Below, piece by piece: positions 56,675-64,000 of a stretch of 64,000 nt of DNA (within the stretch, counting starts at the first letter, position 1; each line of letters opens with the position of its first letter). The stretch lies in NCBI RefSeq assembly GCF_003625485.1, contig NZ_RAIR01000005.1:1-64000 (forward strand), written 5' to 3'. The stretch is from Butyrivibrio sp. CB08 (lineage in GTDB: Bacteria; Bacillota; Clostridia; Lachnospirales; Lachnospiraceae). The translations under genes and the position numbers were made by a program. The notes beneath the pieces are model-generated. The model had not been told where the DNA came from, did no database searches, and was given only the letters and a program-made list of their open reading frames with translations.

Positions 56675-59600
56675 GCCTCTGTCCCTCCTTCCTCTTTCTT
56701 AGGTTCATCAGGTTTGGCGGATTCAGCCTTTGGCTCTTCGGCAGGCTTTGCCGATTCTGCCTTCATTTCTGCCTCCTGGATCTTCCTGTCTTCTTCCACT
56801 CGGCGCTTAAGCTCTTCGCTCTGTTCCTGGTCAGCCTGATCGATCTCAGCCCTCTTCTGAGCGTAGATCTCATCAAGGTTGATAACCTTTTTATCAAGGA
56901 GTCTGAAGAATGCATCCAGGGCATCAGGATCAAACTGGGTTCCACGGCCCCTTAGCATCTCATTCATAACATAGCCTGTATCCATGTGATTTCGATATAC
57001 ACGGTTTGAGGTCATGGCGTCAAAGGCATCTGCGACACCGATGATACGTCCAAACAGAGGGATCTCTTCGCCCTTAAGTCCGTCCGGATATCCCTTACCA
57101 TCGTATCTCTCGTGATGGTATCTGGTTCCTTCCTCAACGTGTTCAACCAGTGTGAAGTCCTTGAGGATCTCGGCGCCTCTTATTACGTGGGACTTCATCT
57201 TGGCGTATTCATCATCCGTAAGCCTTCCAACCTTGTTAAGAACGCTGTCAGGTACGGCGATCTTACCGATATCATGCATCTGGGCAGCTTTACGAAGGTT
57301 GGACAGCATCCTGTTCTTCTGCCACCACTTAAAGCAGTTCATCTCCTCTGCGATAAGCACTGAGTATTCAGCAACTCTAAGAGAGTGCTGGTGCGTACGC
57401 AGGTCCTTGGCATCGACCGCGTTCGCTATAGCCATGACTGTCTCATTGGCCATATTGATCTTGATCTGCTGCTGGTTGAGCTGTCTCTGAACGATGAGCC
57501 ATGTGAACCAGATCATTATCATGGACAGGATCAGCAGTATGTAGAAGGTGAAGAAAGGCTGTTCGTGGAACTCGCCCTCTTTTACCATCGGGAACTTACG
57601 CTCCTCAAGAACACGCTCTCCCGAGCTGTCAAAGATAGCCAGGCGGAAGGTGTAGTTTCCTGCTGGGAGATTCACGTAGTTAATGCTGTTTAAGCTGTTC
57701 TGTGGAACTATTGTCCACTGGGTATCGTAGCCATCAAGAAGATAACCAACGTTAGGCTCCTGGATGGTGTAGTTTAATATCTCAGGACCAAGCTCTACGC
57801 GGTTTACGCCCTGTCTTACAGTGATTGTTCCTCTGTTATCTATTGGCTGTGGTACGCCGTCAAGATTTACAGATGCCAGCTGCATCCTGTAGGAACGAAC
57901 ATCGCTGTTGTATTTTTCAACGTCGATCTTGTAAACACCGGTATCGCAAGGAAGGAGAAGCTCTCCGTTGTCGTTGTAGTAGTTCCAGGAGTTAGCTGTA
58001 AGGGAGGTTCCAAGTCCTCTTCTTGCATCCAGAAGCTCCCATGCGATCTGACCGCCCTCAACGAGCTCATCACGCTCTACTACGTAAATACCTGCACTGG
58101 ACATAACGAAGAGAGTATCCTCATCCTTAACCCAGATATCGTAGTTGTTGAAATATGGGAATTTATCCAGCACTCTTATAGATCCATCAGTATCCAGATA
58201 GCAAAGGCTGTTACTTGTTACTACAAATACTCCGTCTGTCTTAGGATCTTTTATTGTTCTAAGGATAACGCCGCTGCTAAGGCCGTCATCGCGGGTTATC
58301 ATCTTTTCAACCTTGCCATCTCTAAGAACCGCGATTCCATCGCCGTCAGTACCCGCAAGGATCGTTCCATCACTTCTCTCAGTAACTGTAAGGATCATGG
58401 AGTTTATAAGTCCGTCCTCATGGCCAATGGTCCTTGTTACCTGATGGTTCTTGATAAAGCTTATGCCGGTATCGCCAGCTGCCATCATGGTTCCGTCAGA
58501 AAGCTGTGTAACGATACGTGCACGGTTACCAAAGCTTCCCTTCTCAGCGCTGTACTCCCAGCTCTCTCCGCTCTTGGAATACTCCCAGAGTCCGCTTCCG
58601 TAGGTACATACCCACAGATGATCCTGATCATCTACATACATACAGCGGATACGCTTGCCCTGAAGTTCTGAAGTAAGGGTGTTGTGTATCTGGTCGTGAC
58701 AGGCCTTATCAACAACATCGAGGCCGGCGTCAGTACCAATATAGTAGCATCCCTGCCATGCAACGATGGCATTTACGACCTGACGCTCCATACCGATGGA
58801 TCCGTAGATATCCTTGAATGGAGACTTCGCAAGGCGAAGCAGGCCAAGTCTTGAAGATGTAAACCACAGATTCCCCTGATAATCGCAGAGCATGTGGTCT
58901 ATGGAATTATCAAAGTCATTGGTGTTGATCCTGTGATAGCCGTTATCATCCACGTAGGATACGCCACTATCAGTTGAGATGAACATAGTGCCATCCTCAA
59001 GGAAGTTCAGGTTGTTGATGCTGGCAACGCCGTCGCAGGTCAGCATACTTACGTAGTTGAACTTATCTCCAAATACGTCGTAGGTGTATATGTGATTGGT
59101 TGAAGATCCAACCTTAAGCTTTCCATCTGGAGCAAAACAGCAGCTCTTAAATACTTCTGCATCCCCAGGAAGCTTTAAAGAAGCAATGACTGCTCCGCCC
59201 TTCATAAGAAAGAGTGTACCGTCCGATGATACAGCAACCACATGGGCATATTTATCAGAAGTGATGCTCTCTGCGTAGTTTACTTCAGTAAGTGTATTGG
59301 CTGGTTTAAGGCCGTTGTTCATCATGAGAACCTGCATGCTACTGCTGGTTCCGATGTAGTAGTATCCATCTGTAGCTCGAACTATGCTTCGTACAGAGTT
59401 GGAAGGAAGGCCACTGGACTGGTCAATGACATTTACAAGTTTTTCCCTGATAACGATAGAAAGACCATTGTCGTTGGTTCCAATCCACAGACGTCCCTCT
59501 TCATCAACGTAGAGGCAGTTTACGTTTTTAACTGATTCATATTCATCTACCCAGCGGAATTCTCTGCCGTTGTAGCGATAAAGGCCCGCGTAGGTTCCAA

Positions 59601-60375
59601 TCCACAGAACACCATCATTGGTCTGGGCAATATCATTAGCTTCGCCACATGGAAGACCATTGTTACTGCTATAGATGCTCTGAACATAGTCGTTATAATC
59701 GGATGTGCCAGTCTTGGATCCCGATGCAGCCTGTACATTTAATGGAGCGAGCATGCTCATTCCAAGCACGATGCAAAGTGCAACGGCGGTATGTGCTGTT
59801 GTACCCTGGAGCTTTTTCTTTTCCTCGTTCTCATTGTGATTCCAGCGTCTTAACCTGATAAGCACATATGCAACAAATACTGTCAGGAGCTTATCTGCAA
59901 ACTCAAGTGACAACTGTCCCAGAACTTTGCACACAAATGGAGGCCAATCCCTCTCAAGCAGATATTCGATAACGCCATTTCCCCATTTGTTACCTGTATA
60001 GCCATTGTCAAATATAAAATTGATAGGAACTGACACGATCAGAGATCCCAGCATTGCATATGAAGCGGTCTTCATAAAGCCGTAGAAACGGTCAAACCAC
60101 TTCTGGTGCGCTGCTATGCCTATGATCACGCCCAGGATTATACTTGTCAGTGAATATGCCGCCGAAAGGCGATTGACTACGCAATATGCGAGATTTCCCG
60201 TGGCACCAACTAAAGCGCCTACAACTGGTCCCCCGTAAAAGGCTGCCAGCGCTGTGCCAAAAGAGTCCAGCCATAGAGGCAGTTCCAGCCATGTAGCAAA
60301 GAGCTTGCCCACTATATTCAAACTAACGCACATTGCAATAAACAGAATAATTTGCCAGGTTTTTCTTTCTTTCAT
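56671..60375 (-). CDS. ECF-S-like, propeller, Y_Y_Y and HD-GYP sensor protein
   Basis: The 1,234-residue protein joins several parts. A five- or six-segment membrane domain (about 1-185; LWLDSFGTALAAFYGGPVVG) resembles ECF-transporter S components. A further membrane segment at about 200-220 is followed by a two-component-type propeller (about 230-830) with repeats such as NDGVLWIGTYAGLYRYNG. Then come a Y_Y_Y-like domain (YLLDGYDTQW), a membrane segment (about 945-965), and an HD-GYP domain (MHDIGKIAVPDS, HHERYDGKGYPDG) with a Lys/Glu/Pro/Ala-rich tail. The propeller should be outside and the phosphodiesterase inside. ATG 60375 is chosen because GAGGGG is 9 bases ahead; the frame to 60447 lacks a ribosome site. 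Confidence 0.8.
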   Translation of the reverse strand: MKERKTWQIILFIAMCVSLNIVGKLFATWLELPLWLDSFGTALAAFYGGPVVGALVGATGNLAYCVVNRLSAAYSLTSIILGVIIGIAAHQKWFDRFYGFMKTASYAMLGSLIVSVPINFIFDNGYTGNKWGNGVIEYLLERDWPPFVCKVLGQLSLEFADKLLTVFVAYVLIRLRRWNHNENEEKKKLQGTTAHTAVALCIVLGMSMLAPLNVQAASGSKTGTSDYNDYVQSIYSSNNGLPCGEANDIAQTNDGVLWIGTYAGLYRYNGREFRWVDEYESVKNVNCLYVDEEGRLWIGTNDNGLSIVIREKLVNVIDQSSGLPSNSVRSIVRATDGYYYIGTSSSMQVLMMNNGLKPANTLTEVNYAESITSDKYAHVVAVSSDGTLFLMKGGAVIASLKLPGDAEVFKSCCFAPDGKLKVGSSTNHIYTYDVFGDKFNYVSMLTCDGVASINNLNFLEDGTMFISTDSGVSYVDDNGYHRINTNDFDNSIDHMLCDYQGNLWFTSSRLGLLRLAKSPFKDIYGSIGMERQVVNAIVAWQGCYYIGTDAGLDVVDKACHDQIHNTLTSELQGKRIRCMYVDDQDHLWVCTYGSGLWEYSKSGESWEYSAEKGSFGNRARIVTQLSDGTMMAAGDTGISFIKNHQVTRTIGHEDGLINSMILTVTERSDGTILAGTDGDGIAVLRDGKVEKMITRDDGLSSGVILRTIKDPKTDGVFVVTSNSLCYLDTDGSIRVLDKFPYFNNYDIWVKDEDTLFVMSSAGIYVVERDELVEGGQIAWELLDARRGLGTSLTANSWNYYNDNGELLLPCDTGVYKIDVEKYNSDVRSYRMQLASVNLDGVPQPIDNRGTITVRQGVNRVELGPEILNYTIQEPNVGYLLDGYDTQWTIVPQNSLNSINYVNLPAGNYTFRLAIFDSSGERVLEERKFPMVKEGEFHEQPFFTFYILLILSMIMIWFTWLIVQRQLNQQQIKINMANETVMAIANAVDAKDLRTHQHSLRVAEYSVLIAEEMNCFKWWQKNRMLSNLRKAAQMHDIGKIAVPDSVLNKVGRLTDDEYAKMKSHVIRGAEILKDFTLVEHVEEGTRYHHERYDGKGYPDGLKGEEIPLFGRIIGVADAFDAMTSNRVYRNHMDTGYVMNEMLRGRGTQFDPDALDAFFRLLDKKVINLDEIYAQKRAEIDQADQEQSEELKRRVEEDRKIQEAEMKAESAKPAEEPKAESAKPDEPKKEEGGTEA

Positions 60376-60442
60376 ACGTCTCATCCCCTCATGAACCAAG
60401 CAGAAAAAATAACTAGCTAAAACGTTAATTTGTTTATCGATA

Positions 60443-60470
60443 ATCATATTGTAGTATTTTTATTTGACAA
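60443..60470 (-). promoter_or_regulatory. Promoter of the sensor-BMP operon
   Basis: On the minus strand TTGTCA (60465-60470), 16 bases, TATGAT (60443-60448), 68 bases before the ATG at 60375. A palindrome TTATCGATAA (60434-60443) lies just downstream, close to the likely start site, and could be an operator. Confidence 0.45.
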
Positions 60471-60508
60471 ATCCAAGCAACATTTGAAAAGAAATTGCAA
60501 GCAAATGG

Positions 60509-60538
60509 TTGGCAACTCCCGGCCGATAGCACTAATAT
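60509..60538 (+). promoter_or_regulatory. Promoter of the DUF4867 gene
   Basis: TTGGCA (60509-60514), an 18-base spacer and TAATAT (60533-60538), 39 bases before the ATG at 60577. It diverges from the sensor-operon promoter. Confidence 0.4.
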
Positions 60539-60576
60539 AGTATTTGACAATATATTTTTGTAGAAGGGAGAAGGAT

Positions 60577-61221
60577 ATGAAAATATATAATGTGACAGAT
60601 CCTGAGTTTACCAACTATGGCAGGATCATCGAGGGGTACGAAGAAGAAAAGAAGGCAATCGTAGAGGCGCTTAAGTCAAGCACTCCAGTCCCAGAGGGAA
60701 CAGATTATGTAGCTGAGGAACCAGCTCTTCAGTCTCTTGCAGCTGCTGATTCTATCACAAACAGCCTCTTTGGCGGCTCACCAATGCAGTTTGGATGGTG
60801 CAACGGACACAACACCAAGCTCAACTGCCTTGAGTATCACCGTTCATCAGAGATCAACCTTGGCTCTACAGACTTCATCCTCTTACTTGCTAAGAGAGAA
60901 GAGATCGTAGATCACAAGATCGATTCCAGCAAGGTTAAGGCTTTCCTTTGCCCAGCAGGCACAATGATCGAGGTTTATGCTACAGCTCTTCATTATGCTC
61001 CATGCCAGGCAAGCAAGGATTCCGGATTCCAGGTACTTGTAGGACTTCCTAAGGGAACTAACGTAGGTAAGCCTGATTTCGAGCCAAAGAATCAGGAAGA
61101 TCGCCTTATCACAGCAACCAACAAGTGGCTTCTTGCTCACGCTGAGTCAAGCGAAGCTAAGGACGGCGCTTGGGTAGGCATAACCGGCGTAAACATTGAT
61201 ATTGCTGGGGATCTTGCATAA
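60577..61221 (+). CDS. DUF4867 family protein
   Basis: The 214-residue protein matches DUF4867: KIYNVTDPEFTNYGRIIEGY at the start, FGGSPMQFGWCNGHNTKLNC, EYHRSSEINLGSTDFILLLA, and FLCPAGTMIEVYATALHYAP. The His/Glu pattern and double-stranded beta arrangement suggest a cupin-like fold, related to ureidoglycolate-lyase-type proteins. It is often found near sugar-metabolism genes. AAGGGAGAAGG precedes the ATG. A terminator follows, so this is a single-gene unit. Confidence 0.75.
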   Translation: MKIYNVTDPEFTNYGRIIEGYEEEKKAIVEALKSSTPVPEGTDYVAEEPALQSLAAADSITNSLFGGSPMQFGWCNGHNTKLNCLEYHRSSEINLGSTDFILLLAKREEIVDHKIDSSKVKAFLCPAGTMIEVYATALHYAPCQASKDSGFQVLVGLPKGTNVGKPDFEPKNQEDRLITATNKWLLAHAESSEAKDGAWVGITGVNIDIAGDLA

Positions 61222-61258
61222 TTCAACATCTATTGTTATTTAATAAGACAACAAAAAA

Positions 61259-61282
61259 GTTGGGGCAGATATCTGTCCCAAC
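61259..61282 (+). terminator. Intrinsic terminator of the DUF4867 gene
   Basis: GTTGGGGCAGAT pairs with ATCTGTCCCAAC (one G-T pair), followed by TCTTTTTATG. It is 37 bases after the stop. Confidence 0.9.
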
Positions 61283-61356
61283 TCTTTTTATGTGGAGTTT
61301 TATGTTTAGGCTTATTAGGTGTTTTGAGGTGCCAAGATGGCATCTCAAAACATATA

Positions 61357-61698
61357 TCAAGCTGCTGGAGTCGTAGACCCATGCGTTGATTTCTTTTTCT
61401 TGCTCTCCTTCTCTTCTTCCTTCTTTTTGTTCATGATGGAAGTGTATCCATAGTGAAATACAACTATTGATAGCATTATTCCAAAAATCGCAGCCATGAA
61501 AGCATTGGCTGTGAGTACATCTGCCAATGTCAGTACCAGCCCCAGGAATATTAAGAATACTCCAAACGGGCCGTGTGACTTCTGCCTGTCATTACCATCT
61601 CTGTGGAAATATGCGAATCCTACGCATATGCCTCCCAGGAAAATAAAGATGACCCCCAGACATAAAAGTCCGAAAAATATCTTCATATCCACACTCAT
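61357..61698 (-). CDS. Small membrane protein with charged tail
   Basis: The 113-residue protein has three hydrophobic segments (about 7-28, 46-65 and 67-88), and a Lys/Glu-rich tail (KKKEEEKESKKKK). No family is recognised. ATG 61698 is taken as the start; GGGGGAG lies about 10 bases ahead. The frame to 61734 is possible. No clear neighbours in function. Confidence 0.55.
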   Translation of the reverse strand: MSVDMKIFFGLLCLGVIFIFLGGICVGFAYFHRDGNDRQKSHGPFGVFLIFLGLVLTLADVLTANAFMAAIFGIMLSIVVFHYGYTSIMNKKKEEEKESKKKKSTHGSTTPAA

Positions 61699-61804
61699 TA
61701 TCCAGTTTCTCCCCCGTGCTAATGCACACCCCAATTTTGTTATTAGTATAACATTTTAGCCCGGTAAAAATGTGAACATTCTCTGATTTTTCTTTGATTC
61801 CGCC

Positions 61805-62266
61805 TTAGTTTTTGGGCCTTTCGAGGACCATGCATTCTGTAGAAGCAGTAAAGCCAAGGGATTCATACAAAGGTCTTCCCAGAGTTGTGGCATCCAGGCT
61901 GATTTCTGTGGCGCCTCTTTTCCAGGTATCCTCAATCAGCATATTAACCATTTTCCTGGCAATACCCTGTCTTCTGTAGTCATCAGCTGTATATACGTTC
62001 ATCAGATGGGCTCTGTTTCCAGATGGGTGTGAAAAGGTTGGCATGATCCTGATAAAGCTCATGGATGCGCATCCTATAGCCCTGTCTCCGTCTATGGCAA
62101 GAACTGTGACCTGATCTCCATTCAGGAAATAGTCCCTGCTGTAATCTACAATCTCCCTGGAAAACTCGTAAGTTTCATCCAGATTGTTAACTACTTTCAG
62201 CATTTCAAGTCTGCTGCTCATAAGAAGTTCAATATCCTTAGCTGTTGCAATCTTGTACTCTATCAT
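61805..62266 (-). CDS. GNAT N-acetyltransferase
   Basis: The 153-residue protein has a GNAT domain: MIEYKIATAKDIELLMSSRL at the start, AHLMNVYTADDYRRQGIARK (motif A) and LYESLGFTASTECMVL at the end. The substrate is unknown. It is 24 bases behind the dehydratase gene, on the same strand. Confidence 0.9.
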   Translation of the reverse strand: MIEYKIATAKDIELLMSSRLEMLKVVNNLDETYEFSREIVDYSRDYFLNGDQVTVLAIDGDRAIGCASMSFIRIMPTFSHPSGNRAHLMNVYTADDYRRQGIARKMVNMLIEDTWKRGATEISLDATTLGRPLYESLGFTASTECMVLERPKN

Positions 62267-62290
62267 ATCTCCCTGCCTTTTTTCATACTT

Positions 62291-64000
62291 TTACCCTATA
62301 TATGCCCCTTTCATCGGGCTTACTGCATGCTCCGCAAAGAGCTTTAACACTCCCTTTGTGTACTTGCTCTTTTTAGGCACCCATTTCCCAGCTCTTGCCT
62401 TTAGGATTTCGTCTATCTCTTCGGGAGTCTTCCTCTCTCCCTTAACTCCAACGATATCGAGTTTCCTCTCAAATACGTCAAGCTCTATGAGGTCCCCTTC
62501 TTCCACCAGGGCTATTGGTCCTCCTGATGCTGCTTCCGGAGAACAGTGCCCAATAACAGGGCCTGTGGATGCTCCTGAGAACCTTCCGTCAGTAATAAGG
62601 GCTATGGATCTTCCAAGCTCTTTATCAGAGCTTATGGCCTCAGAAGTGTAGAACATTTCAGGCATTCCGCTGCCCTTAGGTCCTTCATATCTGATAAATA
62701 CAGCATCGCCCTTTTGAACCTTGTGGTGAAGCACCGCATCAAGACACTCCTCTTCAGAATCAAAGGGCCTTGCGTTAAGAACAGCCTTCATCATCTCCTT
62801 AGGGCATGCTGTGTGCTTTATTACAGCTCCCTCTGGGGCAAGATTGCCCTTTAGGATAGCGATACTGCCATCTGTGCCAATAGCATTGTCATAGGGCCTT
62901 ATAACGTCGTTTTTTGAGACGTTTACGCTATAGCGCCTGTTAAAGTCATCAAGGCCCTCTTTGCATCTTTCATAGAACCCGTTTTCTTTAAGATCCTTAA
63001 GGTTCTCTCCAAGGGTTTTACCTGTAACAGTCATTACATCAAGGTGAAGGTGATCTTTTATCTCCTCCATAATCTGCGGAACCCCGCCAGCGTAGTAAAA
63101 GCACTCAGCAGGCCACTTACCAGCAGGACGGATATCCAGAAGGTAGTGTGCTCCGCGATGGAGCTTATCAAATGTATCACCGTCAATCTCTATTCCAACT
63201 TCGTGGGCTATGGCAGGCAGATGCATAAGCGCATTGGTAGATCCTGAAATAGCTGCGTGTACAAGGATCGCGTTCTCAAAACTTTTCTTTGTAAGGATGT
63301 TAGAGGGCTTTAGCTTGTCGTTTCCTGCAATTGTCGCTGCATGTTTGCCGGATCTGTAGGCGATATCCAGTAGCTCTTTTCCCTCCGCAGAAAGTAGGGC
63401 GCTTCCAGGAAGTGCAAGGCCCAGAGCCTCAGCCATTATCTGCATGGTGGATGCGGTTCCGATAAAAGAGCATGCTCCGCAACCGGGGCAGGCATTTGCT
63501 TTTGCCCAGTTTAACTTATCCTCGCCGATCTCGCCCCTTTCAAACCTTGCGCTGTACATTCCAAGCTGCTCAAGGGTCAACATTTCAGGACCGGCTTTCA
63601 TGACGCCTCCCGGGATGAACACAGAAGGGATATCCACTCTCAGCATGCCCATGAGGTTTCCAGGTACGGATTTATCGCAGCTTGCAAGGTAAACACCCGC
63701 ATCAAAAGGCGTTGCAAAGGCCTGTATCTCGATCATGTTGGCCATCATCTCGCGGCTTGCAAGGCTGTAGTTTATGCCGTCTGTGCCCTGGCTCTCGCCG
63801 TCGCACATATCTGTGCAGTAATACCTTGCTCCGTGGCCGCCAGCGTCGTTTATGCCCCTTATGGCCTCATCTGCAAGGTGCTTTAAGTGCACGCTTCCAG
63901 GGTGGCTGTCTCCAAAAGAGCTCTCCACATAGACCTGGGGCTTACCCAGATCCTCACTTTTCCATCCGGTTCCAAGGCGCAGCGGATCAAGCTCCGGCGC
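62291..64000 (-). CDS. IlvD/Edd-family dehydratase, 5' end outside the window
   Basis: The frame is open from the window edge for 569 codons. Typical features are YCTDMCDGESQGTDG, ASCDKSVPGNLMGMLR, ACPGCGACSFIGTASTMQIM (Fe-S Cys), TACPKEMMKAVLNA, and TDGRFSGASTGPVIGHCSPE. Dihydroxy-acid dehydratases use an Fe-S cluster to remove water in branched-chain amino acid synthesis, while close relatives act on sugar acids. SSFGDSHPGS in place of the usual N-terminal motif points to a divergent branch, so I leave the substrate open. The GTG at 63928 is not the start. Confidence 0.85.
   Translation of the reverse strand, partial: APELDPLRLGTGWKSEDLGKPQVYVESSFGDSHPGSVHLKHLADEAIRGINDAGGHGARYYCTDMCDGESQGTDGINYSLASREMMANMIEIQAFATPFDAGVYLASCDKSVPGNLMGMLRVDIPSVFIPGGVMKAGPEMLTLEQLGMYSARFERGEIGEDKLNWAKANACPGCGACSFIGTASTMQIMAEALGLALPGSALLSAEGKELLDIAYRSGKHAATIAGNDKLKPSNILTKKSFENAILVHAAISGSTNALMHLPAIAHEVGIEIDGDTFDKLHRGAHYLLDIRPAGKWPAECFYYAGGVPQIMEEIKDHLHLDVMTVTGKTLGENLKDLKENGFYERCKEGLDDFNRRYSVNVSKNDVIRPYDNAIGTDGSIAILKGNLAPEGAVIKHTACPKEMMKAVLNARPFDSEEECLDAVLHHKVQKGDAVFIRYEGPKGSGMPEMFYTSEAISSDKELGRSIALITDGRFSGASTGPVIGHCSPEAASGGPIALVEEGDLIELDVFERKLDIVGVKGERKTPEEIDEILKARAGKWVPKKSKYTKGVLKLFAEHAVSPMKGAYIG

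Overview
The window looks like the chromosome of a low-to-mid GC Firmicute of the Lachnospiraceae, most likely Butyrivibrio or a close relative. The support is AGGAGG-type ribosome binding sites, a perfect HrcA/CIRCE operator, many GHKL/LytTR, GGDEF and HD-GYP signalling proteins, a GH16 beta-glucanase lipoprotein, and an esterase that strongly resembles the Butyrivibrio feruloyl esterase Est1E. No rRNA, tRNA, CRISPR array or complete insertion sequence was seen. Almost every gene lies on the minus strand.

Region 1 (about 0.1-14.5 kb) is a run of short, functionally unrelated minus-strand units: cupin/AraC/nitroreductase, YccF, EF-hand, two HExxH membrane proteins, a serine beta-lactamase-like protein, a CPBP protease, an AAC(3)-like acetyltransferase, a GHKL kinase, a LytTR regulator, a DUF3795 protein, an APH-like kinase and a membrane ferredoxin. 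Six of the seven copies of one about 50-bp palindromic repeat family lie here, and all but the first follow the 3' end of a minus-strand gene. A papain-like lipoprotein (503-1855) is the only plus-strand gene.

Region 2 (14.5-24 kb) is an eroded accessory zone. Intact genes (RidA, ClpP, DUF2461, two leucine-carboxyl-methyltransferase-type enzymes, a flavin reductase, NlpC/P60-like, PPOX plus MarR, GNAT, TrmO) are mixed with gene debris. The debris includes a PPOX C-terminus, a methyltransferase N-terminus, two GNAT remnants, an XRE remnant and an ORF broken by an in-frame stop. Two pieces of debris have intact paralogues a few kilobases away.

Region 3 (24-34.7 kb) holds Hsp20 under CIRCE control, a GH25 lysozyme, a MarR gene with its operator next to an inactivated-looking CPBP protein, a six-gene operon ending in xpt, a flavodoxin/nitroreductase pair, and a four-gene operon with a double-glycine-leader peptide, a rhodanese lipoprotein and a peptide deformylase. 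A plus-strand lipoprotein with two cystatin-like QVVSG motifs diverges from that operon.

Region 4 (34.7-46.4 kb) contains a long housekeeping-style operon (Zn-phospholipase-like, GtrA, SseB, flavoprotein, diguanylate cyclase, GNAT, AlkZ-related), a methyltransferase beside an ATPase gene fragment with a 23-bp tandem repeat, and a zinc-uptake ABC operon (znuA-znuC-znuB-lipoprotein) next to a His/Cys-rich small membrane protein.

Region 5 (46.4-64 kb) links cyclic-di-GMP turnover to polysaccharide use. One operon holds a GH16 glucanase with three C-terminal carbohydrate-binding-like modules, a thioesterase, a membrane-anchored propeller, an Est1E-like esterase, a nucleotidase-like HAD protein and an HD-GYP protein. 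Upstream is a roughly 1,234-residue protein combining an ECF-S-like membrane module, a two-component-type propeller, Y_Y_Y and HD-GYP domains, coupled by ATGA to a BMP-family binding protein. The window ends inside an IlvD/Edd-family dehydratase.
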